Origin: Desulfobacter latus | GTDB taxonomy: Bacteria; Desulfobacterota; Desulfobacteria; Desulfobacterales; Desulfobacteraceae | Length of the DNA: 64,000 nt | Direction: 5' to 3' | Assembly: GCF_013389365.1 (NCBI RefSeq) | Contig: NZ_JACADJ010000007.1 | Coordinates: forward strand, 1-64,000 | Part shown: piece after piece, positions 53,232-59,926 of the stretch | How positions within the stretch are numbered: the first letter of the stretch is position 1 | Layout: each line of letters opens with the position of its first letter | The notes under the pieces: generated by a model | Databases searched by the model: none | What the model was told of the DNA's origin: nothing | Seen by the model: only the letters and a program-made list of their open reading frames with translations | Translations under genes and position numbers: made by a program

Positions 53232-53957
53232 TTACCAAGGCCAGATATTATCAATTATCCGTGTTCCCCAGCCTGGTTTCTGTTTGTCGGCAAGGGCCCC
53301 TTTGCCGTAATATTCAATGCGTGAGTCAGCTAAAGACGTTGACGCCACCCGGTTGTCCGAATCAATATCACCGGGTCTCACAATTCCTGAAACCATGATG
53401 TACTGAACTTCATTATCCACTTTCATGGCCCTGCGTCCGAAGATGCTTAAATTCCCATTGGGCATTACTTCCGTAACCCGGGCCGCAATAGAGGCGGTTA
53501 CCTGACCGGATCTATCGCTTGTGGCTTCACCTTTGGTGGAATTTTCAAAACTGGTGTCAATGAGGCTGTCACCAACAGCACCGCCAAGATGCGTCACTTT
53601 TCCGAAGGCATTGAGCGTTGGTACGCCCACTTTCATACTGGTTGTCCGCCCACCTTCGGAATTCACCTCCATTTCAGATGAGGAATTTTCCACAATATCC
53701 ACGATCACCGTGTCCCCAATATAAGCGGCCTTGGTGTCATCCAGCAGGAATCTGTTCTGCGCTGTCCAAAGAGAGCCTTCCGCAGGTTTTGCCATGGTGT
53801 ATTGAGGTTGCAAGGCGGGTGCGGGCATTGTATCCTGGGGCATAGCCCGTAAGTTCGGGTCTCCGCCATTGGACATACAGCCGGTAAACATCCCGGCCAT
53901 AAAAATCAGCAAAAATGCCATCGCCCCTGGTATTAATTTTTTTTGAATCGGCCACAT
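53232..53957 (-). CDS. flgH: Flagellar L-ring lipoprotein
   Basis: 241-residue outer-membrane L-ring subunit. Lipobox MFTGC puts the lipidated Cys at residue 27. Family features include GSLWTAQNRFLLDDTKAAYIGDTVIVDIVE, the TRVTEVMPNGNLSIFGRRAMKVDNE region (ARVTEV here) and RPGDIDSDNRVASTSLADSRIEYYGKG near the C-terminus. The length is normal. Confidence 0.95.
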   Translation of the reverse strand: MWPIQKKLIPGAMAFLLIFMAGMFTGCMSNGGDPNLRAMPQDTMPAPALQPQYTMAKPAEGSLWTAQNRFLLDDTKAAYIGDTVIVDIVENSSSEMEVNSEGGRTTSMKVGVPTLNAFGKVTHLGGAVGDSLIDTSFENSTKGEATSDRSGQVTASIAARVTEVMPNGNLSIFGRRAMKVDNEVQYIMVSGIVRPGDIDSDNRVASTSLADSRIEYYGKGALADKQKPGWGTRIIDNIWPW

Positions 53958-53971
53958 ATCAAACCTCCCGG

Positions 53972-55006
53972 CTAAAAAAGCACTTCCACAGTGCCGTCTG
54001 CTGTAACAAGACCGCGCACCAGTTTCCCGGATGTTAAATTTTGCACTGTCACAGGCCGGCCCGGGTAGCCGTCTTCCTTACTGATTCCCAACGTAACAAT
54101 GGATAAACGATTCTTTTGGGCCACCAGTTTTATTACCGCCCCTTTTTTAATGGCCGGCGCCTGTTTGAATTCACCCCGGCTCACACATTCCCCTTTATCA
54201 ATGGTCCGGGTTATCACCATGCCGTCGACCTGTTCAACGGATGTCATGATATCCGACTTCCGCCCGAACACCTCCATATCCCGCAAGGTCACGTCCGCCG
54301 GGGTAATGATATCTCCCCTTTGCAGGCGTGTTGCCGCAACAATTACGGGTTTAATCTGTGAAAGGCGCCCCCTGACAGTCAACCGGTCCACTTTGACGCC
54401 GTCCACCCAGACTTCGGCATGAATGGACAGGCGGTCATTGCTTGACGGGGTATAACGTTTATCAAATACCAGAGATAAATCGCCCTGGGGATAGGGTTCA
54501 AGTCCCCGGACTCTGAAGGCCTTTAGCTTGAATTTTTCCTTTGGCAAAAATCCGGATAGAAATTGTTCAAGCGCTTTTTTCACGTCGGACGGGACAAGCT
54601 CCTGGCTGGCGCGTTTGATAAATACCCGTTCAGGCACTTGAATATGAATGTCATTATCATTAAGCCCCATGGCATTTATGGACGCTGTAACCCTTGCGCC
54701 TGAAAGTTGTTTCATCTGTCCGGCCCGGGGTGATTTTCCAAGATCAATGCGTGTCAGTTCTTCCTTGAAAAAATCAGGCGCTGTTATATTTGCCACCTCT
54801 CCTAAATAGATGACAGCGTTTGTCACTTCTGCTGTCCGGGCAACCTCAATAAGAATTTTCCCCGGTGTGGCGGCCGGTACCGGCCTGCTGAACATAAGCA
54901 ATGAAACGAAAAACACCAATAATGCCGGACTAAAATGGGCGCCGCCGGCGCTTCGTCCTCTTGTTTTTTGTCTCTTGTTTCCAGTTTCTATCATGGCGTT
55001 ATCCAT
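53972..55006 (-). CDS. flgA: Flagellar P-ring assembly chaperone FlgA
   Basis: 344-residue periplasmic chaperone for P-ring assembly, of the long form, with a SAF-like C-terminal half (RLQRGDIITPADVTLRDMEV, TRTIDKGECV, IKLVAQKNRLSIVTLG). The signal peptide has hydrophobic LLVFFVSLLMFSRPVPAA after an unusual basic stretch (GNKRQKTRGRSAGG). That basic stretch is encoded by the dispersed repeat R5 in the same frame. The start (ATG 55006 or 54994) has no strong ribosome site, which suggests coupling to flgG just upstream. Confidence 0.9.
   Translation of the reverse strand: MDNAMIETGNKRQKTRGRSAGGAHFSPALLVFFVSLLMFSRPVPAATPGKILIEVARTAEVTNAVIYLGEVANITAPDFFKEELTRIDLGKSPRAGQMKQLSGARVTASINAMGLNDNDIHIQVPERVFIKRASQELVPSDVKKALEQFLSGFLPKEKFKLKAFRVRGLEPYPQGDLSLVFDKRYTPSSNDRLSIHAEVWVDGVKVDRLTVRGRLSQIKPVIVAATRLQRGDIITPADVTLRDMEVFGRKSDIMTSVEQVDGMVITRTIDKGECVSRGEFKQAPAIKKGAVIKLVAQKNRLSIVTLGISKEDGYPGRPVTVQNLTSGKLVRGLVTADGTVEVLF
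54935..54992 (-). repeat. Heptamer-hairpin repeat, subfamily 2 (copy R5), inside flgA
   Basis: On the minus strand: GATAGAAACT, heptamers GGAAACA, AGAGACA, AAAAACA, a spacer, then a perfect hairpin GCGCC-GGC-GGCGC (54939-54951) and CCATT. It is near-identical in order and sequence to R4 at 34165-34218. Here it is translated as the start of the FlgA signal peptide. Confidence 0.75.
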
Positions 55007-55016
55007 TCAACGTTTT

Positions 55017-55799
55017 TTAAGATTTCAGCTGGACGGCCGTTGCCAGCATATCATCGGCGGTGGTGATGGATTTTGAATTGGCCTCATAGGTGCGCTGGCC
55101 TGAAATTAAACTGATCATTTCCTCCACAACATCTACGTTGGAACTTTCAATATAGTAGTTCAACACTGTTCCAGCCCCGTTTTCTCCCGGCGTATTTTCC
55201 TGAGGTGCGCCCGACCCTTCGGTTTCCCTGAACAGGTTGCCGCCCACCGCATATAGTCCGGCGGGATTTACAAACGTCGTTACAAGGACCTGCTCTGTCG
55301 CCAGAATGGTATCATCGTCGGCAAATACGGTCAGGGTTCCGTCATTGTCCAGGGTAATCGTAACAGCCTCCGAATCAATGGCAATCTCGGGTTGAAGACG
55401 GTCCCCGGCCTGGGAAGTGATGTATCCCTCGCTGTCCAGGGAAAAATCCCCGGCCCGGGTATACATATCTTCATCCCCGTGCAGCACCCTGAAAAAACCC
55501 TCGCCCTGGATGGCAAAATCCAGCTGATTATCCGTCTGGAGATAATCGCCCTGGGTAAATATTTTCTGGACACCTGCCGTATTCACGCCCATGCCCACCT
55601 GAATTCCCGTTGGTACCTGTCCCCCGCCGGGGGTTGTCTGTCCCGCCACCCGCTGGGTCATATACATTAAATCCTCAAATGCGGCCCGGGATTTTTTAAA
55701 CCCGGTGGTGGAAGAGTTTGCCAGGTTATTTGAGGTAACGCCGATTTGCATATCCTGGGCCATCATTCCCGTCGCTGCTGACCAAAGTGCCCGTATCAT
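55017..55799 (-). CDS. flgG: Flagellar distal rod protein FlgG
   Basis: 260-residue distal rod subunit. The N-terminal ALWSAATGMMAQDMQIGVTSNNLAN and C-terminal SNVDVVEEMISLISGQRTYEANSKSI helices form the coiled D0 domain of rod/hook proteins. GFFRVLHGDEDMYTRAGDFSLDSEGYI is the conserved core. The length is exactly typical for FlgG. It lies 19 bases after flgF. Confidence 0.95.
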   Translation of the reverse strand: MIRALWSAATGMMAQDMQIGVTSNNLANSSTTGFKKSRAAFEDLMYMTQRVAGQTTPGGGQVPTGIQVGMGVNTAGVQKIFTQGDYLQTDNQLDFAIQGEGFFRVLHGDEDMYTRAGDFSLDSEGYITSQAGDRLQPEIAIDSEAVTITLDNDGTLTVFADDDTILATEQVLVTTFVNPAGLYAVGGNLFRETEGSGAPQENTPGENGAGTVLNYYIESSNVDVVEEMISLISGQRTYEANSKSITTADDMLATAVQLKS

Positions 55800-55818
55800 A
55801 AATTTACTCCTTCAGAAA

Positions 55819-56511
55819 CTATGTAAAAAGCCCGACTTCATTTATTGCCTTTGAATCGATTTCATCAAATGTTTTTATAGACTTGGTGTATGTTTCAAAC
55901 ATCCGCTGATAATCAATCATTTTTGCCATTTCCTCTACGACTTGAACATTGGCCTGTTCAAGCGAACCGGCTTCAACCTTGACATTTTCAAGGGTTATTT
56001 CATCTGCGGTATCTCCGGCATAGACAAACAAATTATTTCCTGTTTTTTCAAGTCGTTCCATATTTTCAAAAGAAACCACATCAAGGGTATCCAGAATCTC
56101 ATTATTTAAAAAGATCTGCCCGTATTCATCGATATTCACACTTGTATTCGGGCCCAAAGTATCAATGAAAACGGCACCGCCCTGACCCATGACGGGATTA
56201 CCGCTTTTATCCACAAGAATACCTTCACTGCTCAAAGAAAAATTGCCGTTCCGCGTGTACTTGATGCCGTCCGGGGTTTCCACTTTGAAAAGACCCTGGG
56301 GGCCTAAAGCCACATCCAGGGGATTATCGGTTTTTATAACATCACCCTGGGTGAAATCCTGGTCCACCCGGGCCCTGAACGCCTTGTCAAAACTGACGAC
56401 ATCTTTTTTAAACCCAATGCTGGAGGCATTGGCCAGGTTGTTGGAGACTGCTTCAAGTTTGCGTTCCTGCCTCAACCCGCCCTGGGTCGGCCGCGTCATT
56501 TCAAGAATCAT
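55819..56511 (-). CDS. flgF: Flagellar proximal rod protein FlgF
   Basis: 230-residue proximal rod subunit related to FlgG. KLEAVSNNLANASSIGFKKD at the N-terminus, IKYTRNGNFSLSSEGILVD in the core, and NVQVVEEMAKMIDYQRMFETYTKSI at the C-terminus match. It is first in the flgF-flgG-flgA-flgH-flgI-flgJ-flgN run and has a sigma-28-like promoter upstream. Confidence 0.93.
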   Translation of the reverse strand: MILEMTRPTQGGLRQERKLEAVSNNLANASSIGFKKDVVSFDKAFRARVDQDFTQGDVIKTDNPLDVALGPQGLFKVETPDGIKYTRNGNFSLSSEGILVDKSGNPVMGQGGAVFIDTLGPNTSVNIDEYGQIFLNNEILDTLDVVSFENMERLEKTGNNLFVYAGDTADEITLENVKVEAGSLEQANVQVVEEMAKMIDYQRMFETYTKSIKTFDEIDSKAINEVGLFT

Positions 56512-56546
56512 AGAGCCGTTTATTCCTTTGCATGGTTTGCCGGTAT

Positions 56547-56574
56547 TTATACGGCATGGATTGGTTTATTTTTA
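56547..56574 (-). promoter_or_regulatory. Sigma-28-like promoter before flgF
   Basis: On the minus strand TAAA (56574-56571), 15 bases, then GCCGTATAA (56555-56547). The FliA consensus is TAAA-N15-GCCGATAA, so spacing is exact and the -10 differs by one inserted base. It lies 36 bases before the flgF start. fliA itself is encoded in this window. Confidence 0.45.
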
Positions 56575-56979
56575 CTTTGACCACATTTCATGCAATTGGG
56601 ATGCCATATTTTTTTTAAATTAATTTCAGACCCTGAACAGCACTTTTTTCAAAAGAATCTTTATGTTTTAAACAGGCTGTTAAGGCTTATGATCAAAGGG
56701 AAACCCTCTGACTTTAGAAATAATGTGCCAAAAGACCGACATCTGAGCCCACTGAATTTGACGCACCCAGAAATTTTTTCCCACCGTTTTTGGATTGGTT
56801 TAAAAAAATTCCCTTGCATCTTGATCCGTTTAATTATAAGAGCCTATTTAAAAATAGATGAATCGACTGCAATCACATGAGAATCAATTCTTTAATTTTT
56901 AAACAAGTGTTAAAGCAGAAATCGTATCCATTGACGATGTAAGAAAATAAAATTTGGTCATCCAGTAAAAAGGAAATTT
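56575..56979. other. Intergenic, no gene seen
   Basis: About 405 AT-rich bases between the flgF promoter and the zinc-ribbon gene. A 96-residue open frame (56590-56880) has no ribosome site and no protein-like pattern. Partial copies of the TTTTAAACAGG motif occur near 56665 and 56898. Nothing else is recognised. Confidence 0.45.
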
Positions 56980-57240
56980 ATGATCGACGACGGCTATTAT
57001 CCTGATCTAACGCATCTCTCCTCTGAGGACCCTGCGGGAAAAGAGACTTTACAAACAACATCCCCGCAACAAGACCTGTCCAGCCGGAGGAACGACCCGG
57101 TGACGCACATGCAGAAATCGTTTAAAGATTATTTCTGCCCGTTTTGCGGTTATAAATTATTTCGGGGGCAGGTCCGGGATTATAAAGTGGTCTGCCAGAC
57201 ATGTAACCGGTTTGTTGACAGTAAAAAACTTGAAGAATAA
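56980..57240 (+). CDS. Small zinc-ribbon protein
   Basis: 86 residues. The first 45 are polar and probably disordered; the rest is a four-cysteine zinc ribbon, FCPFCGYKLFRGQVRDYKVVCQTC, with C-x2-C pairs. The fold recalls Com-like translational activators and other small ribbons, but the function is unknown. AAAAAGGA precedes ATG at good spacing. It is the only plus-strand gene inside the minus-strand flagellar region and is followed by repeat R3. Confidence 0.7.
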   Translation: MIDDGYYPDLTHLSSEDPAGKETLQTTSPQQDLSSRRNDPVTHMQKSFKDYFCPFCGYKLFRGQVRDYKVVCQTCNRFVDSKKLEE

Positions 57241-57273
57241 CGACATCTGTATTTTTTTTACTCGACTATTAAA

Positions 57274-57360
57274 TTAGCGCCCTTTGGGTGGGCTGTTAGG
57301 TGGTGGGTGCTGGGTACTGGGTACTGGGTACTGGGAAATGGAAATTCCTATACTCTCAAG
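57274..57360 (-). repeat. Heptamer-hairpin repeat, subfamily 1 (copy R3)
   Basis: On the minus strand: GAGTATAGGAATTTCC, CCCAGTA three times, CCCAGCA, CCCACCA, CCTAACAGC and a hairpin CACCC-AAA-GGGCG with one mismatch (57278-57290). It is nearly identical to R1 at 44083-44158 apart from the heptamer number. Confidence 0.8.
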
Positions 57361-57372
57361 TTTTAACAGACG

Positions 57373-57645
57373 CTAGCGTCTCTCGGCATTGGCCCCATAA
57401 ACAAACGCAAGCAGTTCGGCCACGGCCACATATATTTCAGCCGGAATTTCCTGGCTGATGTCCAGGGATGCCAGAACCTCCACCAGGTCAGGATCGTCTT
57501 TTACCGGTACCCCATGGGCCAGGGCCAGGGCAATGATATTTTCAGCCACTTTTCCCTGCCCCTTAGCCGTTACTTTCGGTGCCGTGTCCGCTATCCTGTC
57601 ATATTTCAGGGCGACGGCTTTTTTTCTTTTGTCTTCAGGTGCCAT
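57373..57645 (-). CDS. FlhB C-terminal-like protein (FlhX type)
   Basis: 90 residues matching only the cytoplasmic C-terminal domain of the export gate protein FlhB: AVALKYDRIADTAPKVTAKGQGKVAENIIALA and IPAEIYVAVAELLAFVY. The NPTH self-cleavage site of full FlhB is absent. Such short forms (FlhX) accompany full-length FlhB in several groups and may assist substrate switching together with FliK. Its neighbour here is indeed a FliK-like gene. Its end overlaps a perfect palindrome AGACGCTAGCGTCT (57368-57381). Confidence 0.85.
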   Translation of the reverse strand: MAPEDKRKKAVALKYDRIADTAPKVTAKGQGKVAENIIALALAHGVPVKDDPDLVEVLASLDISQEIPAEIYVAVAELLAFVYGANAERR

Positions 57646-57647
57646 GG

Positions 57648-58823
57648 TTAAACCACAATATTCAGTCCCTGCATGTCATCGGGCGCTTTCATGGCATGCA
57701 TTAAACTGGTCGGGGCAATCTGTTCGGGCCGGGCCACCCGGCAGTCAATGTTTCCGGCCTGATATCCGATTCCGGACAGATGCTGTCTCAACGTTAAAAT
57801 TTTTGGGGTCAGATAATCACAGGTGGCCTGATTTTCCAATAAGAATCGGCCGGCAATGGTTTTATCCAGAATTGAAAAATCCGCCCGTAAAGGGCCAAGG
57901 GCCGTCATATTCAATAAAAAAGAAATACTGAGCATTTTTTTCTCTGTATTTGCTGTGCTTGCGTTTCCCGTGTCTATCATGAGTTGGCCGAAATCAAAGC
58001 CATCTTCCTGCCAGACAGGAAACGGCAGCAGAAATCGTGTACCATCCTGATTTTGTCCACCATCCCCTGATTTGACGTTTAACTGGGCAAAATTGTCCAA
58101 TGCATCTGAGATATGTTTTAATACAGTGGTTTTGCCCGGGTCGTTTTCCATGCCGGCAAGGGACAACGCGGCTGCTTTCAGATCCTGGCCTGCCAGCTGT
58201 TTGATCCCATGCGCAATCGTTTTCTTATCCGGGCCGTCTTCAAGACCGGCCGCCAGTTTTTTTTCAAAAGTTAATCCCATATTCTTTATGATTTGGGGTA
58301 AAAACTGATCATCCCGTACATCGGATTTCAGAGAAAGTCCCATGAGGATATCATTCAGAAGTGGTTCCCGGGTCCGGCTAAGCGCGTTCAAACCTTGTAA
58401 AATTTTTACCGGGGAAACGGATTGAAACGTGTTGTTCTGGGAGAATTTTTCCGGCCCGGGCGGTGAGTTTGAATCCGCTAAACCGGCTGGAACCGAAGAG
58501 ATTGGTCTCCCCATATTGATTGTAGTCTCTGCCGTATCGATGGATTTAGGTGCAGACGATGTTGGAACCGGCATGAGTACAATACCGTCCTGGGAACGAA
58601 CAACCTTCATGGGAATATCCATGCCCCGGGTCAAGGGAACCTGTGAGGAAACAGTCAGTTTCCGACCGTTCACAAGTAATTGGATTCGGTTTTCCGAGGT
58701 AACATCAAGGACTTTTGCATTGACAATCCGGCCGGGTTTTAACTTCATGATATCTGACAATTCGGTTTGTTTCAGATTGTCGCCGGTAATTTTCAAGGAA
58801 GTCGGAGACCGGTTGAGTATCAT
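57648..58823 (-). CDS. fliK: FliK-like hook-length control protein
   Basis: 391 residues, poorly conserved overall. An N-terminal beta-type module (IMKLKPGRIVNAKVLDVTSENRIQLLVNGRKL, about 25-60), a variable central linker and a C-terminal domain with LLNMTALGPLRADFSILDKTIAGRFLLENQ resemble the FliK C-terminal domain (LGxVxxxI... type). FliK controls hook length and export switching. Being directly before the FlhB-like gene supports this. It overlaps the DUF2802 gene by 4 bases at its start. Confidence 0.72.
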   Translation of the reverse strand: MILNRSPTSLKITGDNLKQTELSDIMKLKPGRIVNAKVLDVTSENRIQLLVNGRKLTVSSQVPLTRGMDIPMKVVRSQDGIVLMPVPTSSAPKSIDTAETTINMGRPISSVPAGLADSNSPPGPEKFSQNNTFQSVSPVKILQGLNALSRTREPLLNDILMGLSLKSDVRDDQFLPQIIKNMGLTFEKKLAAGLEDGPDKKTIAHGIKQLAGQDLKAAALSLAGMENDPGKTTVLKHISDALDNFAQLNVKSGDGGQNQDGTRFLLPFPVWQEDGFDFGQLMIDTGNASTANTEKKMLSISFLLNMTALGPLRADFSILDKTIAGRFLLENQATCDYLTPKILTLRQHLSGIGYQAGNIDCRVARPEQIAPTSLMHAMKAPDDMQGLNIVV

Positions 58824-59419
58824 CTGGATTTCTCCATGGCAAGAAACTTTTCCTTAAGGTCAATGACAAGGGCAACCTCCCCCCTGGGTATGGAAAGCCT
58901 TTCTGCAATGGTATCAATATCCACCTTCTGATAGTAAAGATCTATGATTCGTTGCTGCTGATCAAGGGCATCGGTCTCTTGGTGAAATAAGGCATGCCCA
59001 CCCTTGGGCAGGGTGTTAAGCAGGGAATTATGCTGATTTTCAAGTTGCGTGTACAAGGTGTTGGCCCGGGATAAAAGCAGATTGATGCTGATCATTTTTG
59101 AGTCCAGGGACTGATCAAGTTTTCGGGTCAATGTCTGTTTCTCCTGTACGAGTCGCTCAAATTCCTTGGCTGCATCTTTTGAGGCTTCCAAAAGAGGTTC
59201 AATCATTTCAGACGTTTCAGTCAGAACCTCCATGGCCACAACCTGGGCTTTTTTACGGGTCTGGGCGGTAATATCGCCAAGGTCCGTTTCCGGCGTAGGG
59301 GTCAGGTTGCGTTGGAGTCGGTTGGCTCGCCGGATAAAAAGAAGCAGCAAAAACATTAAAAATAGATCAATAATAAGTGAAAGGATAACAAGAAATTCAG
59401 TGGGAACCTGCAACATCAT
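58820..59419 (-). CDS. DUF2802-type membrane-anchored protein
   Basis: 199 residues: one N-terminal transmembrane helix (FLVILSLIIDLFLMFLLLLFI, about residues 8-28), a long coiled region (about 50-150) and a C-terminal helix-turn-helix-like segment, IIDLYYQKVDIDTIAERLSIPRGEVALVIDL, as in DUF2802. The function is unknown; homologues are typically found in flagellar clusters. It overlaps the FliK-like gene and follows a small orphan by 6 bases. Confidence 0.75.
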   Translation of the reverse strand: MMLQVPTEFLVILSLIIDLFLMFLLLLFIRRANRLQRNLTPTPETDLGDITAQTRKKAQVVAMEVLTETSEMIEPLLEASKDAAKEFERLVQEKQTLTRKLDQSLDSKMISINLLLSRANTLYTQLENQHNSLLNTLPKGGHALFHQETDALDQQQRIIDLYYQKVDIDTIAERLSIPRGEVALVIDLKEKFLAMEKSR

Positions 59420-59425
59420 ACCTTA

Positions 59426-59731
59426 TCATGCCTTGGTATCTATAAGCCGGCCCGGTCCGTCCGGGTCCGGCGACAGGTCATTTTGGAGATTCTGTTTTTT
59501 TACACGTTTGGCTTTACGGGCCTTTCGTTGCCGCTTTTCCTTCTCTTTTTCATGGGTCAAAGAGAATGTTTCTTCACTTTCCTGAACAGTTGTATTTTCC
59601 AGCACCTGCTGATTTTGGTGTTGTACTGCCGCCTGATCCGGATCCGGTTTGGGGGACTGGACCTGTTGGCTCAAATCCTGGGCAATACCGAATTGCTGAA
59701 AAATCTGGTTGTGTCCATGAACTGTGGTCAT
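59426..59731 (-). CDS. Hypothetical basic/glutamine-rich protein in flagellar operon
   Basis: Not recognised. 101 residues of low complexity: Gln/Asn-rich in the first half, then a highly charged KEKEKRQRKARKAKRVKKQN stretch (about residues 62-81). Probably disordered. AGGA is well placed before the ATG. Genes of this kind are often seen at this point of delta-type flagellar operons, but no function is known. Confidence 0.65.
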   Translation of the reverse strand: MTTVHGHNQIFQQFGIAQDLSQQVQSPKPDPDQAAVQHQNQQVLENTTVQESEETFSLTHEKEKEKRQRKARKAKRVKKQNLQNDLSPDPDGPGRLIDTKA

Positions 59732-59759
59732 TTATTTCCTGTATTGGGGCCATGGCCCT

Positions 59760-59926
59760 TAAGGCCCATGATCAAAATAAACCATCCCATATGGTTTGCC
59801 TTTTCATTCGTTTTCTTCGTTGTGACAATGAGCACATATTTCAATATGCTCCCATTGCCACGCCTTGAATACGAATGAAAATTCTAAACCATATTTTGGA
59901 AGATTTTATTTCGATCATGGGCCTAA
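59760..59926. repeat. Long imperfect palindrome (about 165 bp) after the FliL-like gene
   Basis: The whole gap between two flagellar genes is one large inverted repeat. Outer arms: GGCCCATGATC (59763-59773) with GATCATGGGCC (59913-59923). Middle arms: TTTTCATTCGT (59801-59811) with ACGAATGAAAA (59871-59881). Inner arms: GTGACAATG near 59822 with CATTGCCAC near 59853. Between these most bases also pair. The centre is near 59841. The left neighbour also has a GGGCCATGGCCC palindrome (59747-59758). The stop codon of the FliL-like gene lies inside the right arm. Confidence 0.8.

Noticed and set aside
56590-56880. 96-residue plus-strand open frame
   Set aside because: No ribosome site and an AT-driven residue make-up; treated as non-coding.
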